DNA from: DATFML01 sp964571225
GTDB taxonomy: Bacteria > Pseudomonadota > Gammaproteobacteria > DATFLG01
Length of the DNA stretch: 20,976 bases
Assembly: GCA_964571225.1 (NCBI GenBank)
Contig: CAZNBB010000066.1
Location: 1 to 20,976 of the forward strand
Reading direction: 5' to 3'
Position 1 is the stretch's first letter, and the number at the start of each line of letters is the position of its first letter. A program made the position numbers and the translations under genes. Positions 6,877 to 15,600 of the stretch are shown here, one piece after another. The notes beneath the pieces were generated by a model that was not told the origin of the DNA, did no database searches, and was given only the letters and a program-made list of their open reading frames with translations.

Positions 6877-8412
6877 ATGCTGCCACGGTTTGGCCGGTCG
6901 CGACGGCCGCAGAAAAAGCTGGGCCAATCGGTACGAAGCAGGTTGACAGCGCTGGCTGCCGCCATGTCCCGCCGGCACCCCAGAGCGTACCTCGCCGGCA
7001 ATACGTTGCTGGCCATTCTGGGTTATGCCTACGTGATGGCGTTTCCCATGGCTGCCGTGCTGGCACTGGGCGGCTTGGCCCTGGGACTGTTGAGCGGATC
7101 GCTGTGGACGGATTGGGCCCTGACCGGCGCACTGGTGGCCGGCGCTGCCGTCGGCGCCCTGGTCAGCTATGGCATGTTTCGCCTGCACCCGCTACAGGCG
7201 GACGGTCACAGCGTGGGCCGGGAGGAAGCCCCGGAACTGTGGCAGCTGACCGAGGAAGTGGCCCGCCAGTACGCCACCCGGCTGATGCCCGGCGGACCGG
7301 CCGTTGACGACATCTGCATCACCCCCCAGGCCGAACTCACTCTGACGGCCACCCCTCGCTGGGGCGTGCCGCTGCTTTACACCCGCACCCTGCGGGTCGG
7401 GCTGCCGCTGCTGCAGACGGTGGCGCCCCACCACTTCGAGGCCCTGCTGGCCCGCACCATCGGCCAGTGCTCGGGACGCGGCGACCCCGTGGGGGCATGG
7501 CTGTACCGACTGCGCCAGCTTTGGTCGGCCTATGAACATCCCGAACCGGTACGACCGGCACTGGCCCGCCTCGCACTATCGGCTTTCTTCAAGTGGTACG
7601 CGCCCTTGTTCCGGATCGTGTCCGCGCCCGCCGCCCGGGAATACGAGTTCAGGGGCGACCGCTACGCCTTCGAGTTCTCCAGCTACGAGGACGCCATCGA
7701 CGCACTGTGCGCACAGGCGGTAGGCACGCGCTTTCTGGAAGACAAGTTCTGGCCGGCCTTCGAGCGGCTCTCCCGGGCCGTCCCGCGGCCCACGCGGTTG
7801 CCCTTTGCGAGCCTGGAACGGGCCTTCGGCAAAGGCGTAAGACACAGCGAAACCGAAGCCTGGCTGCGCAAGGCCTGGGTCATGGCCGCCCCCGAAGACG
7901 GTCCCGTGCCCTCGCTGCGTGAACGGCTCGAACAGCTTTGCGACTACCGTCCCCGGTCGTACACCAAACCCTCGGAGAACGCGGCGCATCTGTACCTGCG
8001 TCCCACCGTACTGGCGATTCTGGTGTCCCGCCTCGACCGGGAATGGCTGTCGCAGAACCTGTCGGCATGGCGCGCACGCTATGCCCGACGCCAACGGGCC
8101 GATCAGCAGCTTGCGGCCCTGCGCCGACACCCCGAGGGCACCCTGCGCACGCGGGATATCAAGCGTTACCTGGCGCTGGTGAAAGCGAACTACGACGGGC
8201 GTGCCGCGGCGGCGCTGTACCGGGACCTGATCGCGGCGCAGCCGGACAACGCCAAGGTATTGTTTATCGCCGGCCAACGACTGGTGGGCCTGGGCGACCC
8301 GGCGGGCGTGCAGGCGCTGGAACGCGCCATGGCAAGGGACGAGCGTTGCGCCGATACGGCCTGCAAGCTCATCTCGAAATTCAACTTACGCCAGCGCCGC
8401 GAAGCCGCCTAG
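6877..8412 (+). CDS. Membrane protein resembling M48 metallopeptidase with lost zinc motif
   Basis: A 511-residue predicted inner-membrane protein. Residues 1-38 are basic. Hydrophobic helices follow at about 39-74 and 80-101, then a large soluble part. The region from 180 reads like an M48-family protein: HHFEALLARTIGQCSGRGDPVGAW parallels the usual 'VLAHELGHxSGxDTxxGAW', and REYEFRGDRYA (254-264) parallels the third-ligand helix 'REYEADRxA'. The zinc signature HExxH is RTIGQ here (193-197), so both histidines and the glutamate are gone. It should not be a zinc protease. The C-terminal 80 residues look helical and TPR-like (AALYRDLIAAQPDNAKVLF). The ATG at 6877 or GTG at 6874 could be used; GAGG at 6864-6867 suits either. 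A scaffold or substrate-binding role is inference. Confidence 0.75.
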   Translation: MLPRFGRSRRPQKKLGQSVRSRLTALAAAMSRRHPRAYLAGNTLLAILGYAYVMAFPMAAVLALGGLALGLLSGSLWTDWALTGALVAGAAVGALVSYGMFRLHPLQADGHSVGREEAPELWQLTEEVARQYATRLMPGGPAVDDICITPQAELTLTATPRWGVPLLYTRTLRVGLPLLQTVAPHHFEALLARTIGQCSGRGDPVGAWLYRLRQLWSAYEHPEPVRPALARLALSAFFKWYAPLFRIVSAPAAREYEFRGDRYAFEFSSYEDAIDALCAQAVGTRFLEDKFWPAFERLSRAVPRPTRLPFASLERAFGKGVRHSETEAWLRKAWVMAAPEDGPVPSLRERLEQLCDYRPRSYTKPSENAAHLYLRPTVLAILVSRLDREWLSQNLSAWRARYARRQRADQQLAALRRHPEGTLRTRDIKRYLALVKANYDGRAAAALYRDLIAAQPDNAKVLFIAGQRLVGLGDPAGVQALERAMARDERCADTACKLISKFNLRQRREAA

Positions 8413-8425
8413 GAAACGTCTACGC

Positions 8426-8439
8426 AGGGAAAAATCCCT
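8426..8439. terminator. Small hairpin between convergent genes
   Basis: AGGGA and TCCCT pair around an AAAA loop in the 25-bp gap between the convergent stops at 8412 and 8438. The stem overlaps the minus-strand stop codon. It is short, and a terminator role is only possible. Confidence 0.25.
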
Positions 8440-8683
8440 AGCTGCGGGCGACGAAACGCGCCGCAATGTGAAAACCCAGGCGTTCCAGTTCCGCCTTCAG
8501 ACCACCGGCCCGGTGGTTCGGAACCAGCCAGGCGTCCAGAGCGGCGTCCCGGTCGGCGTCGGCGGTTTCCAGACAGGCCCACAGCGGGCTGTCGGCAGCG
8601 AAGACATGAGTGGTCCGCAGGTACATCAGCCCGTTCGGCCCGGGCCAGATCCGGATATCGGCGTGCTGTGACAACGCATCCAT
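8438..8683 (-). CDS. Small hypothetical protein (81 aa)
   Basis: An unrecognised soluble protein. It shows alternating short strands and helices: DIRIWPGPNGLMYLRTTHVF looks like a beta hairpin, and GGLKAELERLGFHIAARF like a helix and strand. It has no signal peptide, membrane segment or cysteine motif. The ATG at 8683 is preferred because GGAGGG lies 10 nt before it; an ATG six codons upstream (8701) has no ribosome binding site. Codon use matches the neighbours. It is convergent with the M48-like gene, and the TlpA fusion gene lies upstream on the same strand. Confidence 0.65.
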   Translation of the reverse strand: MDALSQHADIRIWPGPNGLMYLRTTHVFAADSPLWACLETADADRDAALDAWLVPNHRAGGLKAELERLGFHIAARFVARS

Positions 8684-8735
8684 GGTGATGGCACCCTCCA
8701 TATGGGCTGCATAGGCCCATCCCCCATTAGTGGGC

Positions 8736-8741
8736 AGTATA
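8736..8741 (-). promoter_or_regulatory. Possible -10 box for the 81-residue protein gene
   Basis: On the minus strand, TATACT lies about 53 bp before the preferred ATG. No convincing -35 is seen. An inverted repeat (GCCCA at 8716-8720 and TGGGC at 8731-8735 approximately) sits at the expected start of transcription. Confidence 0.3.
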
Positions 8742-8840
8742 GGCGCCCGGAGTCACGGGGCACGAGGGACAAAGGGCCGCACTACGGCGAAGAAATCGGC
8801 CCAACCCCACGTAGGAAAATACTTACAGCCGCCCGTCGGC

Positions 8841-10151
8841 TCAGGGCGCGTCCATCAAACCCCGAAGCCTGGCGATGACCGCCGGCGTATCCCAATCGAA
8901 CGATCCGAACAGGGCATAACGGATCCGACCGTCGGGCCCGATCACGAAGCTGGTGGGAAAGGCGAACACGCCCCAGCGCCTTAGGGCTGCGCCGTCGCGG
9001 TCCAGCAGCACGGGAAAATTCACCCGCACGCGCTCGTCCACGAAACGCTGTACCGTGGCGCGGCTTTCCGCCATGTTGACCGCCAGGATGCTGAAGCGTG
9101 AACTGCCCAGTGTCTCCTGCAGGCGCTGCATGGAGGGCATTTCGTGCACGCAGGGCGGGCACCAGCTCGCCCAGAAATTGACCAGCACGACCCGGCCCCG
9201 GTAGTCCCGCAAGTCCCGCACCGTACCGCCAAGATCCGACAGACGCAGGGCGGGGGGCTGCGGGTTTCCACCGTAGGGCCGCAGCTGCCGGTCCGCCTTG
9301 CCCTCCGGCACGGGGGGCGCCGGCTGACGCAAAGGGGCGGCCGTGCGCACTGTTGCGGGCAACGTCGCGAGCAGGCGCACCCCCTGCCGGATCAGCTGGG
9401 GGAGCATGGCCGCCAGCGCCGTCTCCCGGGCGGTGGCATCGGGGCGGAAATAGAAGCGGTCCCGAACACCGTCCAGCAGCCGTACGAACACGTCGCTGCC
9501 GCCTTGCTCCAGTCCAGGCACGGTCGTCCCCAGCTTCCAGCGCCAGGGAGACTGGGCGGGCTGTATCAAAAAGATGGGAAGATTGGTGGCCCGAACCACC
9601 GGCATGAGGTGGGCTGCCTGCCCCGGGTCCGGCGTACGGACGAACAGTTTCGGACTGATCAGCACGACCCCGGCCAGCCCTTGCCGCCCCTGGCTGTCCC
9701 GCTGCCAACGCCGCGCCCCCCGCAGCGTCGGAATGGCACCGCGGCCCGCGCTGATCAGATAAACCTTCCTGCCGGTGTCGGTCGCTTTCGCGACGACCGC
9801 CTGGATGTCTCCGGGCGGTATACGGTCCATGCTGCTGGACAGGGCGGGCAGAAAGCGCCCGGCAAGGGGGTCTACCATCCAGACCTCGATGCCGGCGTCC
9901 GCCAGGCGCTCGGCAGCCAGGGTTTCGGCAGGCTCCACGCCGGCCTCGGAGGGCACCCACACCAACAGTGCCCGCGGGCCGGCGCCGGCCCTGGGCGCGT
10001 AGATCGTATAGGGAATGCGGGTGCCGTCGGCGACCGTCAGGTTCGCCGCTTGCGGCGTTCCGCGTGCGGACGATGGCAGCGCCCACCATAGGCACAGCAC
10101 CGCCAGCGCCGGCGCGAGCCATGGGCTCCGCGTCAGGGAGCGGGCCGTCAT
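8841..10151 (-). CDS. Periplasmic fusion: degenerate alpha/beta-hydrolase-like domain + TlpA/ResA-type thioredoxin
   Basis: A 436-residue exported protein. A signal peptide or anchor covers residues 1-30 (hydrophobic 11-25, then SSARG). Residues 35-265 look like an alpha/beta-hydrolase: strands ALLVWVP, IEVWMVDP, KVYLISAGRGA, GVVLISPKLF and LPIFLIQPAQ. The nucleophile elbow expected as GxSxG reads SAGRG (134-138), so the serine is absent. After a Pro-rich linker (273-300) comes a TlpA/ResA-like thioredoxin domain (about 300-434) with VNFWASWCPPC (Cys331, Cys334), cis-Pro in FPTSFVI (Pro399), and GPDGRI. This domain should act as a periplasmic thiol-disulfide reductant. The ATG at 10151 lacks a strong ribosome binding site. 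It is divergent from purT. The client is unknown; the dead hydrolase may be a recognition module (inference). Confidence 0.88.
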   Translation of the reverse strand: MTARSLTRSPWLAPALAVLCLWWALPSSARGTPQAANLTVADGTRIPYTIYAPRAGAGPRALLVWVPSEAGVEPAETLAAERLADAGIEVWMVDPLAGRFLPALSSSMDRIPPGDIQAVVAKATDTGRKVYLISAGRGAIPTLRGARRWQRDSQGRQGLAGVVLISPKLFVRTPDPGQAAHLMPVVRATNLPIFLIQPAQSPWRWKLGTTVPGLEQGGSDVFVRLLDGVRDRFYFRPDATARETALAAMLPQLIRQGVRLLATLPATVRTAAPLRQPAPPVPEGKADRQLRPYGGNPQPPALRLSDLGGTVRDLRDYRGRVVLVNFWASWCPPCVHEMPSMQRLQETLGSSRFSILAVNMAESRATVQRFVDERVRVNFPVLLDRDGAALRRWGVFAFPTSFVIGPDGRIRYALFGSFDWDTPAVIARLRGLMDAP

Positions 10152-10293
10152 AGAGCCGCGATCCCTGGGGCATGCGCTGCCCGCGGGGCGCCCGTGTTCG
10201 GCACAGGCGCAAGCCGGGACCGAATCAGTCCCGCCCCCGACCGACGCCCCCCCTCTAACAGGGCCGGGCTCGCTGGAGCCACCCGCGATTGAT

Positions 10294-10299
10294 TACAAT
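10294..10299 (+). promoter_or_regulatory. Possible -10 box for purT
   Basis: TACAAT lies 33 bp before the ATG at 10332, giving a short leader. The -35 region is not convincing, so it may be activator-dependent or not a promoter. No PUR-box was identified by eye. Confidence 0.35.
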
Positions 10300-10331
10300 T
10301 CACCCTTCGTCCAGTTCCCGGAGATCAGATC

Positions 10332-11534
10332 ATGCGAATCGGCACACCGCTTTCGCCCAGCGCCACCCGCGTCATGCTGCTGGGCGCCGGCGAACTCGGC
10401 AAGGAAGTGATCATCGCACTACAGCGCCTGGGTGTGGAAGTGGTCGCCGTGGATCGCTACGCCGATGCGCCCGGCCAGCAGGTAGCCCACCGCGCCCATG
10501 TCATCGACATGGCCGACGGCCAGGCCTTGCGCGCCCTGGTGGAAGCCGAACGGCCCGATCTGGTGGTGCCGGAGATCGAAGCCATTGCTACCGACATGCT
10601 GGCCGAGATCGAGTCGGACGGCCTGGCCCGGGTTATTCCAAACGCGCGTGCAACCCAGCTGACCATGAACCGCGAAGGCATCCGCCGGCTGGCCGCCGAA
10701 GAACTCGGGCTCCCCACCTCCCGCTATGCATTCGCGGACAGCCTCGAGGCGGTGCGCGCCGCCATCGACGGCGGCGTCGGCTATCCCTGCATCGTCAAGC
10801 CGGTGATGTCGTCTTCAGGCAAGGGGCAGTCCACCGTCAACGGGCCGGACGACGTGGAGACCGCCTGGAACTACGCCAAGAGCGGCACCCGCGTGGATCG
10901 GGGGCGGGTCATCGTCGAGGCCATGGTGGCGTTCGACTTCGAGATCACCCTCCTCACCGTGCGGGCCGACAACGGCAGCGGCGAGGTGGAAACCCACTTC
11001 TGCGCGCCCATCGGCCACCGCCAGGAGCGTGGCGACTACGTGGAGAGCTGGCAGCCCCAGCCCATGAGCGAGGCGGCCCTGCAACGGGCGCGGGAGATCG
11101 CCGCCGCGGTAACCGCCAATCTCGGCGGCCACGGCATCTTCGGCGTGGAATTGTTCGTCAAGGGCGATCAGGTATGGTTCAGCGAGGTCAGCCCCCGGCC
11201 CCACGACACCGGCATGGTAACCATGGCCACCCAGTGGCAGAACGAGTTCGAGCTTCATGCGCGGGCGATTCTCGGCCTGCCGGTCTCCACCGCACTGCGC
11301 AACCCCGGTGCCAGCGCCGTCATCTACGGAGCGATGGACGACACGGGAATTGCCTTCGAGGGGGTGAGCGAAGCGCTGGCGGTGCCCCAAACCGACCTGC
11401 GCCTGTTCGGCAAGCCGCAAGCGTTCGTTCGCCGGCGCATGGGCGTGGCGCTGGCCTACGGCGACGACATGGACGACGCCCGTGCGCGAGCCGGCCGGGC
11501 GGCCGCGCTGGTACGGCCGGTGAAGGCGGGCTGA
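10332..11534 (+). CDS. purT: Formate-dependent phosphoribosylglycinamide formyltransferase (GAR transformylase 2)
   Basis: Cytoplasmic ATP-grasp ligase of purine synthesis: formate + ATP + GAR gives formyl-GAR, independent of folate. The length of 400 residues compares with 392 in E. coli. The N-terminal nucleotide-binding-like domain shows VMLLGAGELGKE (14-25) and VVAVDRYADAPGQQVAHR. The ATP-grasp core shows PCIVKPVMSSSGKGQS with the glycine-rich loop, GVELFVKGD, and WFSEVSPRPHDTGMVT with the metal-binding Glu. The C-terminal VRRRMGVALAYGDDMDDAR is typical. The start is firm: GGAG at 10320-10323, 8 nt before ATG. It is a single-gene unit divergent from the TlpA fusion. Nothing is odd in the reading frame. 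Confidence 0.96.
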   Translation: MRIGTPLSPSATRVMLLGAGELGKEVIIALQRLGVEVVAVDRYADAPGQQVAHRAHVIDMADGQALRALVEAERPDLVVPEIEAIATDMLAEIESDGLARVIPNARATQLTMNREGIRRLAAEELGLPTSRYAFADSLEAVRAAIDGGVGYPCIVKPVMSSSGKGQSTVNGPDDVETAWNYAKSGTRVDRGRVIVEAMVAFDFEITLLTVRADNGSGEVETHFCAPIGHRQERGDYVESWQPQPMSEAALQRAREIAAAVTANLGGHGIFGVELFVKGDQVWFSEVSPRPHDTGMVTMATQWQNEFELHARAILGLPVSTALRNPGASAVIYGAMDDTGIAFEGVSEALAVPQTDLRLFGKPQAFVRRRMGVALAYGDDMDDARARAGRAAALVRPVKAG

Positions 11535-11581
11535 CCGGCACTCGCTTCACCACGACGGCAGACCGGAATCCGACGAGCGAA

Positions 11582-11599
11582 GCGGCAGCTATCTGCCGC
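11582..11599. terminator. Hairpin between convergent purT and the 98-residue gene
   Basis: GCGGCAG (11582-11588) and CTGCCGC (11593-11599) form a perfect 7-bp stem with a CTAT loop. It spans the stop codon of the minus-strand gene. No T-run follows, so it is a weak terminator candidate for either direction. Confidence 0.35.
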
Positions 11600-11885
11600 G
11601 CCGTGGAATCCAGCCGAGGGTGGTCCGCCCGCCGCTACGGGCATTGAGCTCCTCGGCATAGCGAGTGGCATGCTCGGTTACCTGCTGTACCGACCCTCGG
11701 CGCCGACCGGTGATGGTGGAACGTCCATTCTCCAGCACATAGCTGCACCACTCGCCGGGGGCGTCCCCCTCCGGCGCCGGGGCGCTTTTCACCGCTGCCA
11801 CGCTATACTGCGGCGGCGCGTGCGCCGAACGGTTGTTCTCACCGGTTGCCGCAGTCGCTTCATTGACGTCGGTCTCGTTCTTCAT
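11589..11885 (-). CDS. Small hypothetical protein (98 aa) downstream of the RRM gene
   Basis: An unrecognised protein. Residues 1-44 are low-complexity and rich in Ala, Pro, Asn and Glu. The folded-looking core is WCSYVLENGRSTITGRR (46-62) followed by a helix (QQVTEHATRYAEELNAR, 67-83) and a basic tail ending PRRGR. The pattern of a two-strand turn plus helix could bind nucleic acid or protein, but nothing specific supports a function. AAGGAGAGG lies just before the ATG at 11885. It follows the RRM gene by 50 bp on the same strand and is probably co-transcribed with it. Confidence 0.7.
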   Translation of the reverse strand: MKNETDVNEATAATGENNRSAHAPPQYSVAAVKSAPAPEGDAPGEWCSYVLENGRSTITGRRRGSVQQVTEHATRYAEELNARSGGRTTLGWIPRRGR

Positions 11886-11935
11886 GGTCCTCTCCTTGGG
11901 GCCTGGCCCCTGGCACGCTTCGGCAAAAACCCGAA

Positions 11936-12208
11936 TCAGCGCCCGGCACGCCCGCGACCGCCCCGGACACGGGGACGCTCCTCGCGCACCTTCAGGGCCT
12001 GGCCCTTGAACATCTTGCCGTCCAGTCCTGCCATGGCGGCACGCGCCTCATGGCCCTCCATCTCGATGAACGCAAAGCCCTTGCAGCGGCCGCTGAACAC
12101 GTCGGAGGCGACCTTGATGGACCGGACTTTGCCGTGCTGGGAAAACAGGTCCTTGACCTCGTCCTCATTGGTATCGCTGGGGAGATTGCCTACAAACATC
12201 TTTTTCAT
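11936..12208 (-). CDS. RRM-domain RNA-binding protein
   Basis: A 90-residue single-RRM protein of the small bacterial glycine-rich RNA-binding type. RNP2 is MFVGNL (4-9) and RNP1 is KGFAFIEM (43-50), each with the aromatic residues that stack on RNA bases. The fold covers about residues 3-75. The tail (76-90) is Arg/Gly/Pro-rich with an RGG-like GGRGRAGR, which usually strengthens RNA binding. Relatives in cyanobacteria and proteobacteria are often cold-induced and bind single-stranded RNA in the cytoplasm. GAGGAG precedes the ATG at 12208 by 7 nt. It is first in a likely two-gene unit with the 98-residue protein. Its targets cannot be told from sequence. Confidence 0.92.
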   Translation of the reverse strand: MKKMFVGNLPSDTNEDEVKDLFSQHGKVRSIKVASDVFSGRCKGFAFIEMEGHEARAAMAGLDGKMFKGQALKVREERPRVRGGRGRAGR

Positions 12209-12602
12209 GTCGCCGCTCCTCTGTCGTCGGCGGGGTGAGGTGGGGAAGCCGCGCTCCGGCGCGACGCGTCAGGCCGATGCCGGCCGACGTCGCACGAATG
12301 CGCAGAATCCTGGTGCGCAGACCCAGTAGGGAACCGATGGGAACCGCTGCGGTGGCCGCCGGCGCCTCGTTGGGCGGGTCTGCGATCGGGGGATGGCCCT
12401 GGGGGACAAGCCTCGACCGGTTTGCGTGTCCGGACCCGGGCGAGGCAAGCGGGCTCGGGCTTGGGGCGCGAAAGTGAAGGCGCCGCGACAAACACTGGCC
12501 TCCAGCATAGCACGATTGGGGATTTGCCGGGCAGGCGCGACAGTCGCCGCCCCTGGCGGCGGCCGCATGGGTGTGCGGGCCGCGGCGGCGTCCGGCTGGC
12601 TA
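12209..12602. other. About 400 bp intergenic region upstream of the RRM gene, no gene seen
   Basis: No open frame here has a ribosome binding site or family features. The sequence is very GC-rich and contains short hairpins, such as CGCCGCC (12545-12551) with GGCGGCG (12555-12561). On the minus strand it would hold the RRM promoter and leader. A TATGCT at 12504-12509 (minus) is the best -10 by eye but has no matching -35. Confidence 0.5.
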
Positions 12603-12621
12603 CGGGCCCTGCAGGGGCCCG
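12603..12621 (-). terminator. Hairpin just after the PAS-GGDEF-EAL stop codon
   Basis: CGGGCCC (12603-12609) and GGGCCCG (12615-12621) pair perfectly around a 5-nt loop, one base beyond the stop codon at 12623-12625 on the minus strand. There is no T-run, so it may be a 3'-end stabiliser or a weak terminator. Confidence 0.4.
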
Positions 12622-12622
12622 C

Positions 12623-15600
12623 TCAGTGACAAGAGCCCAACGACTTGTCCAGCAGGGCGAAAAACTGCTCCGCGGGCACCGGCCGACCGAACAGATAACC
12701 CTGCACCAGGTTACAGTCGTGCGCCCGCAGGAAAGCACACTGCGCCTCGGTTTCCACCCCTTCGGCCACCACCTGGATGTTCAGTCGCCGGGCCATGGCG
12801 ACGATTGCCTGTACGATGGCCGCATCGTCTTCGTCGACGGTCACATCCACCACGAATGCGCGGTCGATTTTCAGCGTATCGATGGAAAAGCGCTTGATGT
12901 AGCTGAGCGAGGAATAGCCGGTACCGAAATCGTCGATAGCCAGGCGCAACCCCATGGACACCAGCTCCCGCAAGCAGCCTACCGTGTCGGTACTGTGCTC
13001 CACCAGCATGCTCTCGGTGATTTCGAGCTCCAGTCGTTCGGGCTGCATGCCTGTCTGTACCAGCACCTGATTCACGGTCCGGGCGAACCCCGGCGCGGTG
13101 ATCTGCTTGCTGGAGAGGTTCACGGCCAGGGTCAGCTGCGGGTGGGCATTCTGCTGCCAGGCCCGCACCTGCCGGCAGGCCGCGCGCAGCACCCACTCCC
13201 CCACCGGCACGATCAGTCCGGTCTCCTCCAGGATGGGAATGAAATCCCCGGGGGAAATCAGCCCGAACTCCGGATGCTGCCAACGCAGCAGCGCCTCGAC
13301 GCCGACCGCACGGCCGGTCGCCATGTCCACCTGCGGCTGGTAGTGCAGCACGAACTCGTCGCGCTCCAGGGCGTGGCGCAGACTGGTCTCCATGCTGAGG
13401 CGTTCAAGGGCCTGGGCACCCATGGCGGCCGCATAGAACCGGTAGGTGTTGCGGCCCTGGTCCTTTGCGCGGTACATGGCGATGTCGGCATTCTTCAGCA
13501 GCGCCTTCGGATCATCGCCGTCCTCGGGAAACAGGCTGATGCCGATGCTGGTGGTGATGAACAACTCCCTGTCCTGCCAGTAAAAAGGCTGGGTGAGCAT
13601 TTCCAGGATCTTGCGCGCCACCGATTCGACGGGGTGAACATCGACGACGTCCTCGATAATGACCGCGAATTCGTCGCCGCCGAGCCGTGCCACCGTATCG
13701 CCTTCGCGCACGCAGCCGCGCAGCCGCCGGGCGAGGTCGCGCAGCACATGATCGCCTACGTCGTGGCCCAGCGTATCGTTGATCATCTTGAACCGGTCCA
13801 TATCCAGGAACAGCACCGCCACCTGCAATTCCGCGAGGCGGCTGCGCGCCAGCGCATGTTCAAGGCGGTCGGTGAACAGCGCACGGTTGGGCAGCTCCGT
13901 CAAAACGTCATGGTGCGCGAGATACTGCAAGCGCTCCTGGGCCTGCATGCGGTCGCTGATGTCCTTGCCGGTGGATATGAAATGGGTGATCTCGCCATCG
14001 CCGGTCTTCAGAGGCGTGATGGTCTTCTCTTCGTAGTACAGACTGCCGTCCTTGCGCTTGTTGATGAACACATCCTGGAAGACGTCACCCGACAGAATGG
14101 TGCGCCACAGCCGACGATAGAAGGCGGGCTCGTGACTATCGGATTTGAGAAGCCGGGGGTTGCGCCCTATCGCCTCCTCGCCGGAATAGCCTGTCACCAC
14201 GGTGAAGGCGCCGTTCACATACTCCACAATACCGTCGCGATCGGTGACCATAACCGCGTCGGCAGTCTGCTCCAGAGCACTGGACAGCTTGCGCATCCAT
14301 ACTTCCGCATCCCGCCGGCCCGTGATGTCCCGGGTGGTGCCTTCCACGCCGGCGATGTTACCCTGCTCGTCGAAGTAGAATTGGGCGTTGGTGGACACCC
14401 ATACCACCGAGCCGTTCTTATGACGCAGCGCAGTCTCGTGACTGCGGAGCTGGCCGCCGTGTTCTTCCAGCAGGTTCAGGAAGGTCCCCCTCGCGGCAGG
14501 ATCCACGTACAGATCCACAAGGGGACGGCCGATGAACTCATCCCGACGGTAGCCCAGCAGTCCCTCGCCGGACAGCGACACCCGGATCAGCCGCCCCTCC
14601 TTGTCGGTGCGATAATAGGTATCCTGCATGCTGTCCAGGATCGTGCTGAGCTCCTTCTCCGACGCCCGCAGACTCTCGATTGCCTTTTTCTCGTCCGTGA
14701 TGTCGGTGGCAACGCCCTCCAGATAGTCTCCCTCGGCGTTGAGCTTGGCGGAATAGCGCACCCAGATGACGGAGCCGTCCTTGCGCAGCATGCGAGGTTC
14801 GAAGTTGGTGATCTCGCCGTGGGCATGGACCAGCGCCAGCATCTGCGAGCGAGTTTCGGCATCGGCATAATGTCGGGCAGCCCGGTATTGCTCTTTCGCC
14901 TCCGCCCGGTCCCGGTATCCGAACATTTGGGCAAGACGGTCATTGCACTCCACCAGACGGCCATCGCTCAGCCGGGTGCGCCACAAGCCGACTTGAGCGT
15001 TGTCGAATATGCTGCGGTATTTTGCTTCGCTTTCGCGCAGCGCCGCTTCCACCTGCTTGCGCTCGCTGACGTCGGTGGCCAGGCCGATGACGCCGACCAC
15101 GCCACCCTGGGCGTCGAGCAGGGGCGAGTAGTAGGAATCGAACACCCGACCGTTCGCTGTCACCTCGGTGTAGACGGTTTCCCCGGACAGGGCGGCGCGC
15201 ACGTGAGCAAGCACTTCCGGAACGTCGGCATAGACCTCGAAAACCGAACGGCCCACGACCTCGCCAGGGCGCAGTCCCAACGCCTCAAGGCCCTTGCCGT
15301 CCGACAGGGTGAAAATGCCTTCCCTGTCCACCGACCACAGCACGATCGGGGCATTGGTGACGACGGCATGGAGGAGACGTTCACGGCTGGTGGAGGACTC
15401 TTCGGCAGACTTGCGGGCCGTGATATCGAACATGAAACCCTGCAGCTTGGACGGCCCGGCGGCACCGGAGATGACCTGCACGGAATCCCGCAGCCATACC
15501 ACCCGCCCGTCCGCCGCGATCATCCGGTATTCGAATTCGTGGTCCTCGCCACGCTCGGTGGTTTGCTGGCAGAACTCCAGCGCCCAGTCCCGGTCCTCCG

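Noticed and set aside
10289..11647. A 452-codon plus-strand frame overlapping purT
   Set aside because: It is an alternative frame of purT, of Arg/Pro/Gly-rich shadow composition; the purT frame is unambiguous.
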